NCBI GenBank assembly: GCA_013314735.1
Contig: JABUFD010000002.1
Location: forward strand, 682,001-746,000
Direction of reading: 5' to 3'
Length of the DNA: 64,000 bases
Source of the DNA: Anaerolineae bacterium
GTDB taxonomy: Bacteria; Chloroflexota; Anaerolineae; Anaerolineales; Anaerolineaceae
A program made the position numbers and the translations under genes. Position 1 is the first letter of the stretch. Each line of letters begins with the position of its first letter. Positions 8,309 to 16,727 of the stretch are shown here, in pieces. The notes under the pieces were generated by a model. That model worked only from the letters and a program-made list of their open reading frames with translations. It searched no databases and was not told the origin of the DNA.

Positions 8309-9778
8309 ATGAAAGACAAAGAGAAAAAGATCAAGCTGACCACAGCCGCCGGCGCGCCGGTTCCTGACAACCAGAACGCCAAGACCGCCGGTCCGCGCGG
8401 ACCGATGCTGCTGGAGGATGTGTGGTACCTCGAAAAGCTGGCCCACTTCGACCGAGAAGTGATCCCCGAGCGGCGCATGCACGCCAAAGGATCCGGCGCT
8501 TTTGGTAAATTCACCGTCACCCACGATATCACCCGCTATACCAAAGCCAAAGTATTCTCCGAGATCGGCAAAGAAACCGAGGTATTTGTGCGCTTTTCCA
8601 CCGTGGCCGGTGAGCGCGGCGCAGCGGATGCCGAGCGTGACATCCGCGGTTTCGCCATGAAATTCTACACCGAGGAGGGCAACTGGGACCTGGTAGGCAA
8701 CAACACCCCGGTGTTCTTCCTGCGCGATCCGCACAAGTTCCCGGACCTCAACCGCGCCGTCAAGCGTGACCCCAAGACCAACCTGCGCTCTGCCAAAAAC
8801 AACTGGGATTTCTGGACCTCGCTGCCGGAAGCCCTGCACCAGGTGACGATCACGATGAGTGACCGCGGGATTCCGTACTCCTACCGCCACATGAATGGTT
8901 ACGGCAGCCACACCTTCAGCATGATCAACGCCGACAACGAGCGGGTGTGGGTCAAGTTCCATCTCAAAACCCAGCAGGGGATCAAGAACCTGACCGACCA
9001 GGAAGCCGCTGAGATCGTTGCTAATGACCGCGAAAGCCACCAGCGTGACCTGTTCGACAGCATCGAGAAGGGTGATTTCCCGCGCTGGACGATGTACATC
9101 CAGGTGATGACGGAGGAGCAGGCCAACAACATGCCTTACAATCCCTTCGACCTGACCAAAGTCTGGTACAAGAGTGAATTCCCGCTGATCGAGGTGGGGG
9201 TGCTGGAACTGAACCGCAACCCGGAAAATTATTTCCAGGATGTGGAGCAAGCCGCCTTCAACCCGGCAGCGGTGGTACCCGGCATCAGCTTCTCACCGGA
9301 CAAGATGCTGCAGGGACGCCTGTTCTCGTACGGCGACGCGCAACGCTACCGCCTGGGGGTTAACCACCACCAGATTCCGGTCAACAGTCCCAAAAAAGCC
9401 CCCGCCAATCCCTCGCACCGCGACGGGCAGATGCGCGTGGACGGCAATGCCGGCGCCACCCTGGCTTACGAACCCAACAGCTACGGCGAATGGCAGGAGC
9501 AGCCCGAGTTCCGCGATCCCCCGCTGAAAATTTACGGTGACGGCGATCACTGGAATTTCCGGGAAGATGATGATGATTACTACACCCAGCCGGGCAAGCT
9601 CTTCCACCTGATGAGCCCGGCCCAGCAGCAGGTGCTGTTCGAGAACACCGCCCGCGCCATGGGCGACGCCCCCGAATTCATCAAGATCCGCCATATCCAG
9701 AACTGCCTCAAGGCCGACCCTGCCTATGGTAAGGGCGTGGCGGAAGCCCTCGGCATTCCGCTGGAGAAGGCCAAATAA
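8309..9778 (+). CDS. katA: Haem catalase (small-subunit, clade 3 type)
   Basis: A 489-aa monofunctional catalase that dismutates hydrogen peroxide in the cytoplasm. The distal His lies in [12 protein letters not shown] (about residue 57), the essential Asn in [14 protein letters not shown], and the proximal haem-ligating Tyr in [14 protein letters not shown]. Length matches clade 3 enzymes of about 480-500 residues. AAAGGA before the ATG at 8309 is the ribosome-binding site. The upstream palindrome and the adjacent perR-like gene indicate peroxide-inducible expression. A 16-bp perfect inverted repeat follows the gene. Confidence 0.95.
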   Translation: MKDKEKKIKLTTAAGAPVPDNQNAKTAGPRGPMLLEDVWYLEKLAHFDREVIPERRMHAKGSGAFGKFTVTHDITRYTKAKVFSEIGKETEVFVRFSTVAGERGAADAERDIRGFAMKFYTEEGNWDLVGNNTPVFFLRDPHKFPDLNRAVKRDPKTNLRSAKNNWDFWTSLPEALHQVTITMSDRGIPYSYRHMNGYGSHTFSMINADNERVWVKFHLKTQQGIKNLTDQEAAEIVANDRESHQRDLFDSIEKGDFPRWTMYIQVMTEEQANNMPYNPFDLTKVWYKSEFPLIEVGVLELNRNPENYFQDVEQAAFNPAAVVPGISFSPDKMLQGRLFSYGDAQRYRLGVNHHQIPVNSPKKAPANPSHRDGQMRVDGNAGATLAYEPNSYGEWQEQPEFRDPPLKIYGDGDHWNFREDDDDYYTQPGKLFHLMSPAQQQVLFENTARAMGDAPEFIKIRHIQNCLKADPAYGKGVAEALGIPLEKAK

Positions 9779-9791
9779 CAACCCGATAACA

Positions 9792-9824
9792 AGACTTCCG
9801 AAGTTTTCAAAACTTCGGAAGTCT
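9792..9824 (+). terminator. Perfect 16-bp inverted repeat after catalase
   Basis: AGACTTCCGAAGTTTT at 9792-9807 and AAAACTTCGGAAGTCT at 9809-9824 are exact complements separated by a single C. The following GCATTTTC is a weak T-tract. It may be a terminator or a repeat element. Confidence 0.6.
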
Positions 9825-9853
9825 GCATTTTCACTTCGGAAGTCTGCTTTTGG
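9812..9853 (+). repeat. Two 21-bp direct repeats overlapping the catalase hairpin
   Basis: ACTTCGGAAGTCTGCATTTT at 9812 recurs at 9833 as ACTTCGGAAGTCTGCTTTTG. The right arm of the hairpin is therefore duplicated, so the left arm could pair with either copy. Confidence 0.6.
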
Positions 9854-9876
9854 CAGCTGTTCAAAATTGCCGAAAC

Positions 9877-9905
9877 CTGACTTTGCTAGCCTGTTCTGGT
9901 ATGAT
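9877..9905 (+). promoter_or_regulatory. Promoter for the DUF454 gene
   Basis: CTGACT at 9877-9882 and TATGAT at 9900-9905 are separated by 17 nt. The -10 ends 6 nt before the ATG at 9912, so the transcript would be nearly leaderless. Confidence 0.45.
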
Positions 9906-9911
9906 TGTGCC

Positions 9912-10298
9912 ATGAACCAGATTACCAGGACCGTGTTGACCGCTTTGGGGGTGTTGTGCGTGGTGCTGGCGTTGATCGGGATTTTTGTGCCGGTGCTGCC
10001 TACCACGCCGTTCCTGCTGCTGGCGGCAGGGCTGTTCGCGCGCAGCTCACAGCGTTTTTATGACTGGCTGTTGAATAACCGCCTGTTTGGTACTTACATT
10101 CGCAATTACCGTGAGGGCAAAGGCGCCACCCTGCGCCATAAAATTGCCGCGCTGGTGCTGCTGTGGGGGACGATCGGTGCATCGGCGGTGTGGTGGGTGG
10201 AGGCGTGGTGGGTACGCCTGCTGCTGCTGGGAATCGCATTCGCGGTCACGCTGCACCTGGTGAAAATGCCCACCTACCGGCCGGGGAAAGAAGGTTAG
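9912..10298 (+). CDS. DUF454 (YbaN-like) inner-membrane protein
   Basis: A 128-aa membrane protein of the DUF454/YbaN family. The family hallmark is the N-terminal helix with PVLPTTPFLLLAAGLFARSS at about residues 27-46, followed by the amphipathic YDWLLNNRLFGTYIRNYREG and two C-terminal helices at about 78-118. The biochemical role of the family is not established. The start is ATG 9912; the longer frame from 9726 runs through the catalase 3' hairpin and is rejected. It converges with the lipoprotein gene, leaving 3 nt between stops. Confidence 0.85.
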   Translation: MNQITRTVLTALGVLCVVLALIGIFVPVLPTTPFLLLAAGLFARSSQRFYDWLLNNRLFGTYIRNYREGKGATLRHKIAALVLLWGTIGASAVWWVEAWWVRLLLLGIAFAVTLHLVKMPTYRPGKEG

Positions 10299-10301
10299 GT
10301 A

Positions 10302-10865
10302 TCAGTCTTCCGCGGCGTTGAACTGGAGGCTCTCGATCACCGTTGTGTAGAGAGGAATCATCTTCTTCCATTGCTGCTCCGGCGCCAGCATGCGCGCCTC
10401 GAACAGGGTTTGCGGATCAAGCAGAACGAGGACCAGCCGGCCACGGATGGTTTCGCCCTCGCCAGCGCCGTAGAAGTCACGGACCACGCCGTCATCGGCA
10501 TGGTACTCGTTGGTGAAATCCATCTGCAAGCCGGGTTGTCCGTCAATATTGATCGTTGTCGGGGTGGATAAACCATCCGCACTGTACCGTTTTTGCGCCA
10601 CGACGGCCGCCTGCTCAAGATCTACCGGGGCTTCCAGCGCGGTGACCACGAGGACCATCCCCGGTCCGCTGGCCGGATCGTAGGGATCGGGGTAGAGTGT
10701 GACCCCGTTCGGGATGTGCGTGACGGTGTAGCCTGGGATCGACACCAGGGAGAACCCGCCTGACTCGCTGTGCACGTCTGCGGGTGGTATTTCTGCCTGC
10801 CGCGCGCAGCCTGCGGCCATCCAAGCCAGGATTGTCATCATTACGATTGCCCATCTGAACGCCAT
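10302..10865 (-). CDS. Predicted lipoprotein of unknown function
   Basis: A 187-aa protein with a signal peptide and lipobox (AWMAAGC, acylated Cys at residue 19-20). It would be anchored outside the cytoplasmic membrane. The mature part is mainly beta strand with no recognised domain (for example YTVTHIPNGVTLYPDP and TTINIDGQPGLQMDFTNEYH), reminiscent of small PsbP/LpqN-like beta proteins. GGTGAGGC precedes the ATG at 10865. It stands alone, convergent with the DUF454 gene. Confidence 0.65.
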   Translation of the reverse strand: MAFRWAIVMMTILAWMAAGCARQAEIPPADVHSESGGFSLVSIPGYTVTHIPNGVTLYPDPYDPASGPGMVLVVTALEAPVDLEQAAVVAQKRYSADGLSTPTTINIDGQPGLQMDFTNEYHADDGVVRDFYGAGEGETIRGRLVLVLLDPQTLFEARMLAPEQQWKKMIPLYTTVIESLQFNAAED

Positions 10866-10971
10866 GCCTCACCGCCTGTGAACCTGGAATGATCATGATC
10901 CATATTCAGATGATAACAGGTTTGCTGGTTTTATGTGCCTTCCGGTGTGAGGAATCGTACTATTTCGCTGT

Positions 10972-11003
10972 CAATGAAAAAGTCAGGCAAAACCTTTTCA
11001 TTG
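10972..11003. repeat. 12-bp imperfect inverted repeat
   Basis: CAATGAAAAAGT and ACCTTTTCATTG pair at 11 of 12 positions around an 8-nt loop. A further GTGAAAAGTTTGCC follows. Its function is not known. Confidence 0.4.
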
Positions 11004-11161
11004 CCAGTGAAAAGTTTGCCAACGATCCATCATACGCTGGCCAACAAAATAAACCGCGCATTGACAGGAATCAACGTGAATCATTCCTGCAACTGGAAAC
11101 CGGCAGATGCATGGAAGCATTTGTTTAGGCCTCACCGTCACCATATTCACCGCTCCGCGTG

Positions 11162-11167
11162 TATAAT
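11162..11167 (+). promoter_or_regulatory. -10 box TATAAT before the FAD oxidoreductase
   Basis: GTATAATGCAGG lies 42 nt before the ATG at 11209. No good -35 hexamer is at the usual distance. Confidence 0.4.
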
Positions 11168-11208
11168 GCAGGTATCCAATGGTTGATATGGTAAAGTGAG
11201 GGTACGTG

Positions 11209-12756
11209 ATGAAGGCAGCAGTGATTGGTTCAGGCATGTCGGGGCTGATTGCCGCGGCGGTGCTGGCACAGGCCGGCGCTGAGGTGACGGTATATGAGCA
11301 GTACGAAATTCCCGGTGGGGTGACCGCCCCGGCGGAGCAGGACGGCTTCAAGTGGGACCTGGGCCAACTCCTGGTGGAAGGGCTGGCGCCGGAGGAATCC
11401 ATCGGGCGCATCCTGGCGGAATTGGGCGTGCTGGAGCGGATTTCCGTCAGCAAGGAAGACCGCGGATACGTCTTTCCTGATTTCGCGGTGCAGAAACCGC
11501 CGCAATACCAGGGTGTGCAATGGCGCATCGAGCAGCTCAAACGCATGTTTCCGGCAGATGCTGCCGGGTTGGAACGGTATTGGCGCGATTACCTGCGCTT
11601 TCTCAAGGTGATGGCGCTCGGGCGCAAGCTCGAAACCGCTGCCGGGGTTCGCAAAGCGATCCTGACGATTCAACTGTATGCAACCCTCCTGCCGCTGTTC
11701 CCCAAAAAAGATTGGAGCGCGGAGCGCCTGATGGCTGATTACTTTCAATCGGAGCGGCTGCGCTGCGTGTTTATCTCGATTCTGGCGGATTTCTTCATCC
11801 GTCCCAGTGAGTTCCTCGGGCTGGGGGTGTTTGCCCTCAACCACGAAACCTTCTACGATTGCCGCCTGCCCAAATGGCTGGCGCCCAATACCGAGCAAAC
11901 CTACCTCTATAACGTCCACGGGGGCATCAGTACCCTGGCGAACGCGCTGGTGGAGCGCATCCTCGAACTGGGGGGCAAGGTGTATACCACCTGCACCGTG
12001 AAAAAGATCAAGGTGATCAATAACCGCGTTACGGCGGTGGTCGATGCCTGTGGTGTGGTGTATCCGGCGGATGTGGTGGTGGCGTCGGGCGGCGCACAGG
12101 AAACCTTTTTCGACCTGGTGGGCGAGGACCTGCTACCGGCGGAATTCGTGCAGGCGGTGCGGGAAGTGCCGTTGATGGATTCGATCTTCATGGTGCACCT
12201 GGGGATTGACTTTGACCCTTCGCCTTTCGTGCACGGCGTGTGCACCTATTACTACGGTACCTACGATATCGAGAATGGGGTGGCGGAGGCGCTCAACGGG
12301 CGTTACCATGAAGGCCGTGACGGCTTTGTGGTGCATATCCCCAGCCTGCATACCCCGGCGATGGCGCCGCAAGGCTGCCACGCGATGACGATCTACACCA
12401 TCTGCCCTGATACCCTGGCGCAAGGCGATTGGGATGCCTGCAAGGAGGAGTATGCGGATAAGCTGGTGGCGTATGCCGAACAGCGTATTCCCGGCCTGGC
12501 AGCCCATACCCGCACCCGCCTGGTGATGACCCCGGATGATTTTAAGAAGCGCACGCATGTACACCATCACGCTTTCGGCGGATTGGCGCCAAAAATGGGC
12601 AAAAAAGGTGTGCCGCACCACACCCCGGTGGAGGGGTTGTGGTTTGTGGGCGCGCAGAGCGAAAGTGGCGGCGGCCTGCCGGGGGTTGTTCCCGGTGCCT
12701 ACCGGACAGCGAAACGAATTCTGCAAGGCAACGCCGGGCGCTCATCCGCTGATTGA
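11209..12756 (+). CDS. FAD-dependent phytoene-desaturase-like oxidoreductase
   Basis: A 515-aa flavoprotein of the amine-oxidase/CrtI superfamily. The N-terminus AAVIGSGMSGLIAAAVLAQAG is the dinucleotide-binding fold, followed by VYEQYEIPGG. The C-terminus GLWFVGAQSESGGGLPGVVPGAYRTAKRI closes the FAD site as in carotenoid desaturases, isomerases and retinol saturases. No carotenoid synthase is nearby, so the substrate (a polyisoprenoid or another lipid) is open. ATG 11209 follows GAGGG and an immediately upstream GTG. It is convergent with the isomerase-like gene; a 7-bp hairpin overlaps the two ends. Confidence 0.82.
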   Translation: MKAAVIGSGMSGLIAAAVLAQAGAEVTVYEQYEIPGGVTAPAEQDGFKWDLGQLLVEGLAPEESIGRILAELGVLERISVSKEDRGYVFPDFAVQKPPQYQGVQWRIEQLKRMFPADAAGLERYWRDYLRFLKVMALGRKLETAAGVRKAILTIQLYATLLPLFPKKDWSAERLMADYFQSERLRCVFISILADFFIRPSEFLGLGVFALNHETFYDCRLPKWLAPNTEQTYLYNVHGGISTLANALVERILELGGKVYTTCTVKKIKVINNRVTAVVDACGVVYPADVVVASGGAQETFFDLVGEDLLPAEFVQAVREVPLMDSIFMVHLGIDFDPSPFVHGVCTYYYGTYDIENGVAEALNGRYHEGRDGFVVHIPSLHTPAMAPQGCHAMTIYTICPDTLAQGDWDACKEEYADKLVAYAEQRIPGLAAHTRTRLVMTPDDFKKRTHVHHHAFGGLAPKMGKKGVPHHTPVEGLWFVGAQSESGGGLPGVVPGAYRTAKRILQGNAGRSSAD

Positions 12757-12773
12757 ATGGTCAAATACGACTC

Positions 12774-12795
12774 ATCCCCGCAGTACTTCGGGGAT
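12774..12795. terminator. Hairpin between convergent genes
   Basis: ATCCCCG at 12774-12780 pairs with CGGGGAT at 12789-12795 across an 8-nt loop. It could end transcription from both sides. Confidence 0.4.
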
Positions 12796-14225
12796 CAAAC
12801 CATCACAGTTTCGATGCCCAGGTAACGGCACGCAATGCCGATGGCTTCGCGGTATTCGCCATGGATCATGCTGGCATGGTGCATGAAGCCTTCCTCCACC
12901 AGCACGCGGTACAGGCGCGCATGGTTATCAACCCTCACCCACGACCAGGTGCCGGCCAGGGTTTCTTCTGAGGGAATGATCTCCCCGCCGGTGATCAGCA
13001 TTTTCCACTCACCATCATATTCCACCAGGCGATTGAGGGTGACGACCCCCGGTGCCAGTTGGAACTGGAGCAGCCCGGCCTGGGAATCATCTTCCAGGAT
13101 TTCAGCACTGCCCAGCATATCGTTGCGGGAGCGCAGGGCCTTCACTGTGCCGGGCGCAGCCAGGCAGGCTGGAGCGTTGCCGCAATGCCAGGCCAGCAGG
13201 CGGTTGTCATCGCTGCGGTGCTGGATGGTCCAATCGATGAAGTGCGGTGGCGTTTTACCAAAATTGGCGGCAAATTGTGCCAGCATCGCCACGGCACCCA
13301 TTACATCGGTTTCACAGGCGGTGGGCAGCCCCTGCCCGGTCAGGCGGCCGAACACGGCGCAGGGGGATATTCCGGCGTGTTCACGCATGGCCGGCCAGCA
13401 GTTGATGGCCAGTGCGCTGAGATGGTTCGCGGTTGCAAAGGCCTTCACAGCGGTTTCCAGCCGCGCCATCTTCACTACCTGGGCATCGGCAACCGTGACC
13501 TGGTCCAGTTCAGCCTTGAACGCGGCCAGGTTTGTTTGCAGCTGGGGATCATCTTCCGGGATGGTTTCCCCCCGCTGGATGATCGTTCCCAGGTCTTCGG
13601 GGATCACGTTGATCCCAAATTTGGCTGCCAGCGCTACTTCATCGTAGGCCACGGTCTCAAACGCAGCCGGGCGCAGCCCTATCTGACCGATGCGGGCGCC
13701 GCGCAAGGCGCGTACCACCGATGCCGCCCGCAGGAAGGTTTCCAGCGCATCGCGAAAGGCAGGTTCTTCGTGGAAAAAGATACCGCCAAAGTGAAACGGG
13801 ATGCGGCGGCGCTTGAGTCCGGCGGCAATCGAAAGTGTACCGCAATACGAGTCAGAGACGCGCGCCAGGCTGATGTCATCCACAGCTGGCGGTTCTTTGG
13901 CGGCGTACAGCATCAGTGGTACCCGCAGCCGTTCGGCAATTTTGCTGACGGTGCGCTCATCGCCAAAATCCAACGGGCACACCACCAGGGCCTGCACTTT
14001 GCGGGCGAGGAAGAAATCGCTGAGGGTTTCGGCCTGGTCAAGCGTGTTGACAGCACCCAGTGCGATGCCCGCAAGAGGATTGCCTTCCTCCTGTGCGGGG
14101 GGGTACACGGTATCGATATCGGCAAACGAGGTCAGGCAATCCAGCGCCGATTGGCGCTGTTTGCGGCACCAATCGGTATAGCGAAAGCGATAGACAGGAA
14201 CAAAGCCAACGCGCAGTTTTTCCAT
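12795..14225 (-). CDS. L-fucose/L-arabinose isomerase-fold protein
   Basis: A 476-aa protein resembling the FucI/AraA superfamily of ketol isomerases. The N-terminal domain has QALVVCPLDFGDERTVSKIA, the middle has INVIPEDLGTIIQRGETIPEDDPQ, and the C-terminal part has ACETDVMGAVAMLAQFA, with the acidic and His residues expected to bind a divalent metal. ATG 14225 with AGGAG a few bases upstream is preferred to 14279. Proteins of this kind in sugar-using bacteria are often annotated as fucose isomerase but many have other substrates. The gene is alone, divergent from the DUF2892 gene. Confidence 0.72.
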   Translation of the reverse strand: MEKLRVGFVPVYRFRYTDWCRKQRQSALDCLTSFADIDTVYPPAQEEGNPLAGIALGAVNTLDQAETLSDFFLARKVQALVVCPLDFGDERTVSKIAERLRVPLMLYAAKEPPAVDDISLARVSDSYCGTLSIAAGLKRRRIPFHFGGIFFHEEPAFRDALETFLRAASVVRALRGARIGQIGLRPAAFETVAYDEVALAAKFGINVIPEDLGTIIQRGETIPEDDPQLQTNLAAFKAELDQVTVADAQVVKMARLETAVKAFATANHLSALAINCWPAMREHAGISPCAVFGRLTGQGLPTACETDVMGAVAMLAQFAANFGKTPPHFIDWTIQHRSDDNRLLAWHCGNAPACLAAPGTVKALRSRNDMLGSAEILEDDSQAGLLQFQLAPGVVTLNRLVEYDGEWKMLITGGEIIPSEETLAGTWSWVRVDNHARLYRVLVEEGFMHHASMIHGEYREAIGIACRYLGIETVMV

Positions 14226-14325
14226 CGGGTACTCCTGTGAATGGGGGTGTTTCCGCAATTGTACCACTGGTGGAATCACTCGAAATTGGTAGAATTTGTT
14301 AAGATCATTCCTATATTATTATGGC

Positions 14326-14331
14326 TATAAT
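14326..14331 (+). promoter_or_regulatory. -10 box TATAAT upstream of the DUF2892 gene
   Basis: GGCTATAATAG lies in the 245-nt divergent region, 140 nt before the ATG at 14471. On the other strand a TACAAT (14263-14258) may serve the isomerase-like gene. Confidence 0.35.
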
Positions 14332-14470
14332 AGAAGTAGATCGTTCAATCAGCCTTTCCCCAGAGCCCAATTTTGCGCCATTTGCGCTTTTTCGCGCCGG
14401 TTGTATTGCGATGATGGTTACGGGCTGGCTGAACACCAACAATTAATTCGTTCCAGTGCAAGGAGCAATG

Positions 14471-14680
14471 ATGAAACGGAATATGGGTCTTGCCGACCGG
14501 ATCATCCGGTTATTGGTTGTATTGGTTATCGCCGTATTGATTTTTGCCGAAGTGGTCAGCGGTGTTCTGGCGATCATCCTGGCGGTGCTGGCAGCGGTAT
14601 TCCTGCTCACCAGCCTGGTTGCTTTCTGTCCCCTGTATCTCCCGTTCAAGTTTTCCACTTATCGGAAAAAAGACAAGTAA
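14471..14680 (+). CDS. DUF2892 (YgaP-TM-like) small membrane protein
   Basis: A 69-aa protein with the DUF2892 pattern: KRNMGLADRIIR at the N-terminus, two membrane helices at about 13-33 and 35-52, then CPLYLPFKFST. In other bacteria this module is linked to rhodanese or redox proteins, but here it stands alone. ATG 14471 is 5 nt after AGGAG; an adjacent ATG at 14468 is too close. A strong terminator follows. The family's role is not established. Confidence 0.85.
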   Translation: MKRNMGLADRIIRLLVVLVIAVLIFAEVVSGVLAIILAVLAAVFLLTSLVAFCPLYLPFKFSTYRKKDK

Positions 14681-14708
14681 CGGTACGCCTGAAATTTATC
14701 GGTAGCGC

Positions 14709-14745
14709 ACAGGCATCCCCTCTCCCGGGATGCCTGTCTTTTTTT
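14709..14745 (+). terminator. Rho-independent terminator
   Basis: ACAGGCATCCC at 14709-14719 pairs with GGGATGCCTGT at 14727-14737 (11 bp, 7-nt loop). C and seven to eight T residues follow. Confidence 0.9.
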
Positions 14746-14878
14746 GTGGGCCGTCACAGCTTTTCCTTGTTCGGGTAAGGACGTGCATGCGCCAGCCACT
14801 GGTCTGGGCTGCGCCGCAACAGGTATTTCCCCTTAACGAACCTCGTATAACCAGGTTTTCCCGGCGGATGGCAGATGG

Positions 14879-15090
14879 TTTTTACGTTCCAATCAATCAC
14901 AATGGCGTTTGGCTGCTCCATTCCATCCCGGATGGGGGTATGGAGAAATCGAATACCGTGACCCTTCTACCCCTATCCGGGATGGGGCAGGCGGGGATGG
15001 ATGGGAATAGGTTCTTCTGCCGTTGCCTGGGCGGATGGGAGGTTGTTTTGACGTTCCAGTCAGTCATGTTGGCGCTTGGTATATCATGGC
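14879..15090 (-). repeat. Diverged copy of the dispersed 159-bp repeat family
   Basis: The order TTTTTACGTTCCAATCAA, then CCATCCCGGATGG, then CTATCCGGGATGGGG matches the complement of the tandem units at 43672-44042. A second ACGTTCC block 167 nt on (15051) begins another partial unit. Confidence 0.6.
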
Positions 15091-15163
15091 GAAAAACCAC
15101 AAACCGTTCTACAATAGGAAAAGGCAGGACTGATTACCAGGCTTGCAGCAAAGGAGCGTGAGA

Positions 15164-16405
15164 ATGGAAGTACCTTCCCCAAAAGCGAAGCTGCGGGATC
15201 TGCCGCGCAATGTGTGGGCGGTGAGCCTGACCAGTTTCTTTATGGATATCTCATCCGAAATGGTCATCAACATCCTGCCGTTGTTTTTGTCGAATGTATT
15301 GGGGGTGAAAACCAACATCATCGGGATCATCGAAGGTGTGGCTGAAGCGACTGCCTCACTGTTAAAGCTGTTCTCCGGCTGGTTATCCGACAAACTGAAA
15401 AGCCGCAAGTGGCTGGCAGTGCTGGGGTACGGTATCTCTGCCCTGTCCAAACCCTTCTTTCTCCTGACAGGCGCCTGGGGCACCATCGCCAGTGCACGCT
15501 GGGCAGACCGGGTGGGCAAAGGCATCCGCACCGCGCCGCGTGACGCGCTGGTGGCAGATTCCATTGACGAGAAGCAGCGCGGCCTGGCTTTTGGCTTCCA
15601 CCGAGCCGCTGATACCGCCGGTGCCATGCTGGGGCTGCTGATTGCCTTTTTCATCGTCTGGAAAGCACAATCCGCCCAAAACCTGCTGACCATTGGCACC
15701 TTCCGCGCCATTGTCTTGATCAGCCTGATTCCTGCGGTGCTGGCGGTGTTATCCCTGGCGCTGGGTGCCAGGGAAGTCAATATCAGCGGGCAGCGTGCCG
15801 TGCCGAAATTCGCTTTCAAGTCCCTCGGCAAACCTTTCATTGTTTTCATGCTGATTGTTGGCCTGTTTGACCTGGGGAATTCATCAGATGCCTTCCTCGT
15901 CCTGCGCGCGCAGGAACGCGGAGTGAGCGTGCTGGGTATCCTGGGAATGCTGGTGGTCTTCAACCTGATCTACACCCTCATCTCCACCCCGGCGGGTGGG
16001 CTGTCTGACCGTATCGGCCGCCGCAAGGTGATCATCGGGGGCTGGATCGTGTATGCGCTGATCTATCTCGGCTTCGCCCTGGTGCAGACCCAATGGCAGG
16101 TGTGGCTGCTGTACGTGGTGTATGGTGTCTATTACGGCATGGCATACGGCACGGCCAAAGCGATGGTGGCGGACCTGGTGCCAGCGGAACTGCGCGGTAC
16201 GGCGTATGGCACCTACAATGCCATCCTGGGGATGCTTGACTTTCCCGCTTCGGTCATCGCCGGGGTGCTGTGGCAGGGTATTGGTGCCTGGAGTGGTTTT
16301 GGCGCCGGGGCACCGTTCCTGTTCGGGGCAGTGATGGCCGGGCTGGCTGCCTTGCTGATGGTGGTGTGGATGCCGCGGGTGATGCGCAACGCGCAGGCGG
16401 GGTGA
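15164..16405 (+). CDS. Major facilitator superfamily transporter
   Basis: A 413-aa integral membrane transporter with about 12 helices. The cytoplasmic loop 2-3 motif of MFS proteins is visible as GWLSDKLKSRKWLAVLGYG, and its second-half copy is GGLSDRIGRRKVIIGG. A distinctive WADRVGKGIRTAPRDALVAD after helix 4 places it with a common but poorly characterised bacterial MFS group. ATG 15164 has AAGGAG at 15151-15156. The substrate cannot be read from sequence. It is apparently monocistronic. Confidence 0.88.
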   Translation: MEVPSPKAKLRDLPRNVWAVSLTSFFMDISSEMVINILPLFLSNVLGVKTNIIGIIEGVAEATASLLKLFSGWLSDKLKSRKWLAVLGYGISALSKPFFLLTGAWGTIASARWADRVGKGIRTAPRDALVADSIDEKQRGLAFGFHRAADTAGAMLGLLIAFFIVWKAQSAQNLLTIGTFRAIVLISLIPAVLAVLSLALGAREVNISGQRAVPKFAFKSLGKPFIVFMLIVGLFDLGNSSDAFLVLRAQERGVSVLGILGMLVVFNLIYTLISTPAGGLSDRIGRRKVIIGGWIVYALIYLGFALVQTQWQVWLLYVVYGVYYGMAYGTAKAMVADLVPAELRGTAYGTYNAILGMLDFPASVIAGVLWQGIGAWSGFGAGAPFLFGAVMAGLAALLMVVWMPRVMRNAQAG

Positions 16406-16454
16406 CGCAGCGATGCTGTTGCGGTATATTAACCTGCCATTAACAGTGAAACAT

Positions 16455-16483
16455 TTGACACCCGCTATAAATTCATATAGAAT
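16455..16483 (+). promoter_or_regulatory. Strong sigma-70-type promoter
   Basis: A perfect TTGACA at 16455-16460 and TAGAAT at 16478-16483 are separated by exactly 17 nt. Transcription would begin near 16490, giving a leader of about 240 nt before the exchanger ATG. Confidence 0.8.
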
Positions 16484-16489
16484 TAGTAC

Positions 16490-16700
16490 GATTGTGGGAT
16501 TGTTAATGGACAAGAGTCGCCCCCAATCAGGATAAAATGATGAAGGTTAACGCATTGCTTGATATTTATACAGAATATCAACAACCAATCGAAGACGACC
16601 CTGAGCACCCGTGTCAACGGGCATATCGCGTTTAACCTGCTCCTGGTCAAGTTTGGCTTTTCTTGCGTTGTCAACAAGGCTGCTTCCTGGAAGCAGCCTT
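16490..16700 (+). ncRNA. Candidate structured leader RNA / riboswitch upstream of a cation exchanger
   Basis: The helices seen are: GATTG-T-GGG (16490-16498) with CCC-C-CAATC (16520-16528); a closing helix GGTTAACGC (16545-16553) with GCGTTTAACC (16628-16637, one bulged T); a hairpin TTGATATT/AATATCAA (16559-16566 and 16574-16581); and a hairpin CCCGT/ACGGG (16608-16612 and 16617-16621). The closing helix and its two hairpins make a multi-branch junction. AAGGCTGCTTCC/GGAAGCAGCCTT (16676-16687 and 16689-16700) follows, terminator-like with a weak T-tract. I do not recognise a known riboswitch class. Control of the downstream exchanger by an ion or second messenger is inference; a stand-alone small RNA is the alternative. 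Confidence 0.5.
16676..16700 (+). terminator. 12-bp hairpin, possible attenuator
   Basis: AAGGCTGCTTCC and GGAAGCAGCCTT are perfect complements around one T. GATTTATTGTG follows, so the T-tract is interrupted. It lies 27 nt before the exchanger ATG. Confidence 0.55.
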
Positions 16701-16727
16701 GATTTATTGTGTCTGGAGAGAAAAATT

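Larger units (their letters stand above)
10866..11208. other. 343-nt intergenic region
   Basis: No gene is supported. It holds an imperfect stem-loop at 10972-11003 and a TATAAT at 11162-11167 for the rightward oxidoreductase gene. Confidence 0.5.
14681..15163. other. 483-nt intergenic region with terminator and dispersed repeat
   Basis: It contains the terminator at 14709-14745 and a diverged copy of the dispersed repeat family at 14879-15090. The open frame at 14730-15161 runs through both and has no coding signature. Confidence 0.6.
16406..16727 (+). other. 322-nt region holding promoter and structured leader of the exchanger gene
   Basis: It has no credible protein gene. Nearly all of it can be assigned to a consensus promoter at 16455-16483 and a transcribed leader with several helices ending in a 12-bp hairpin at 16676-16700. 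Confidence 0.6.

Noticed and set aside
13059-14240. 393-codon open frame on the plus strand
   Set aside because: It is antisense to the isomerase-like gene and shows the same low-information composition as other shadows.
14730-15161. 143-codon open frame between the DUF2892 and MFS genes
   Set aside because: It begins inside a terminator and runs through a dispersed repeat copy, without a start signal or protein-like composition.
16676-16700. Fragment of signal recognition particle RNA, because of GGAAGCAGCC
   Set aside because: The motif is only the right arm of a self-complementary hairpin. The rest of the conserved SRP RNA domain is absent.
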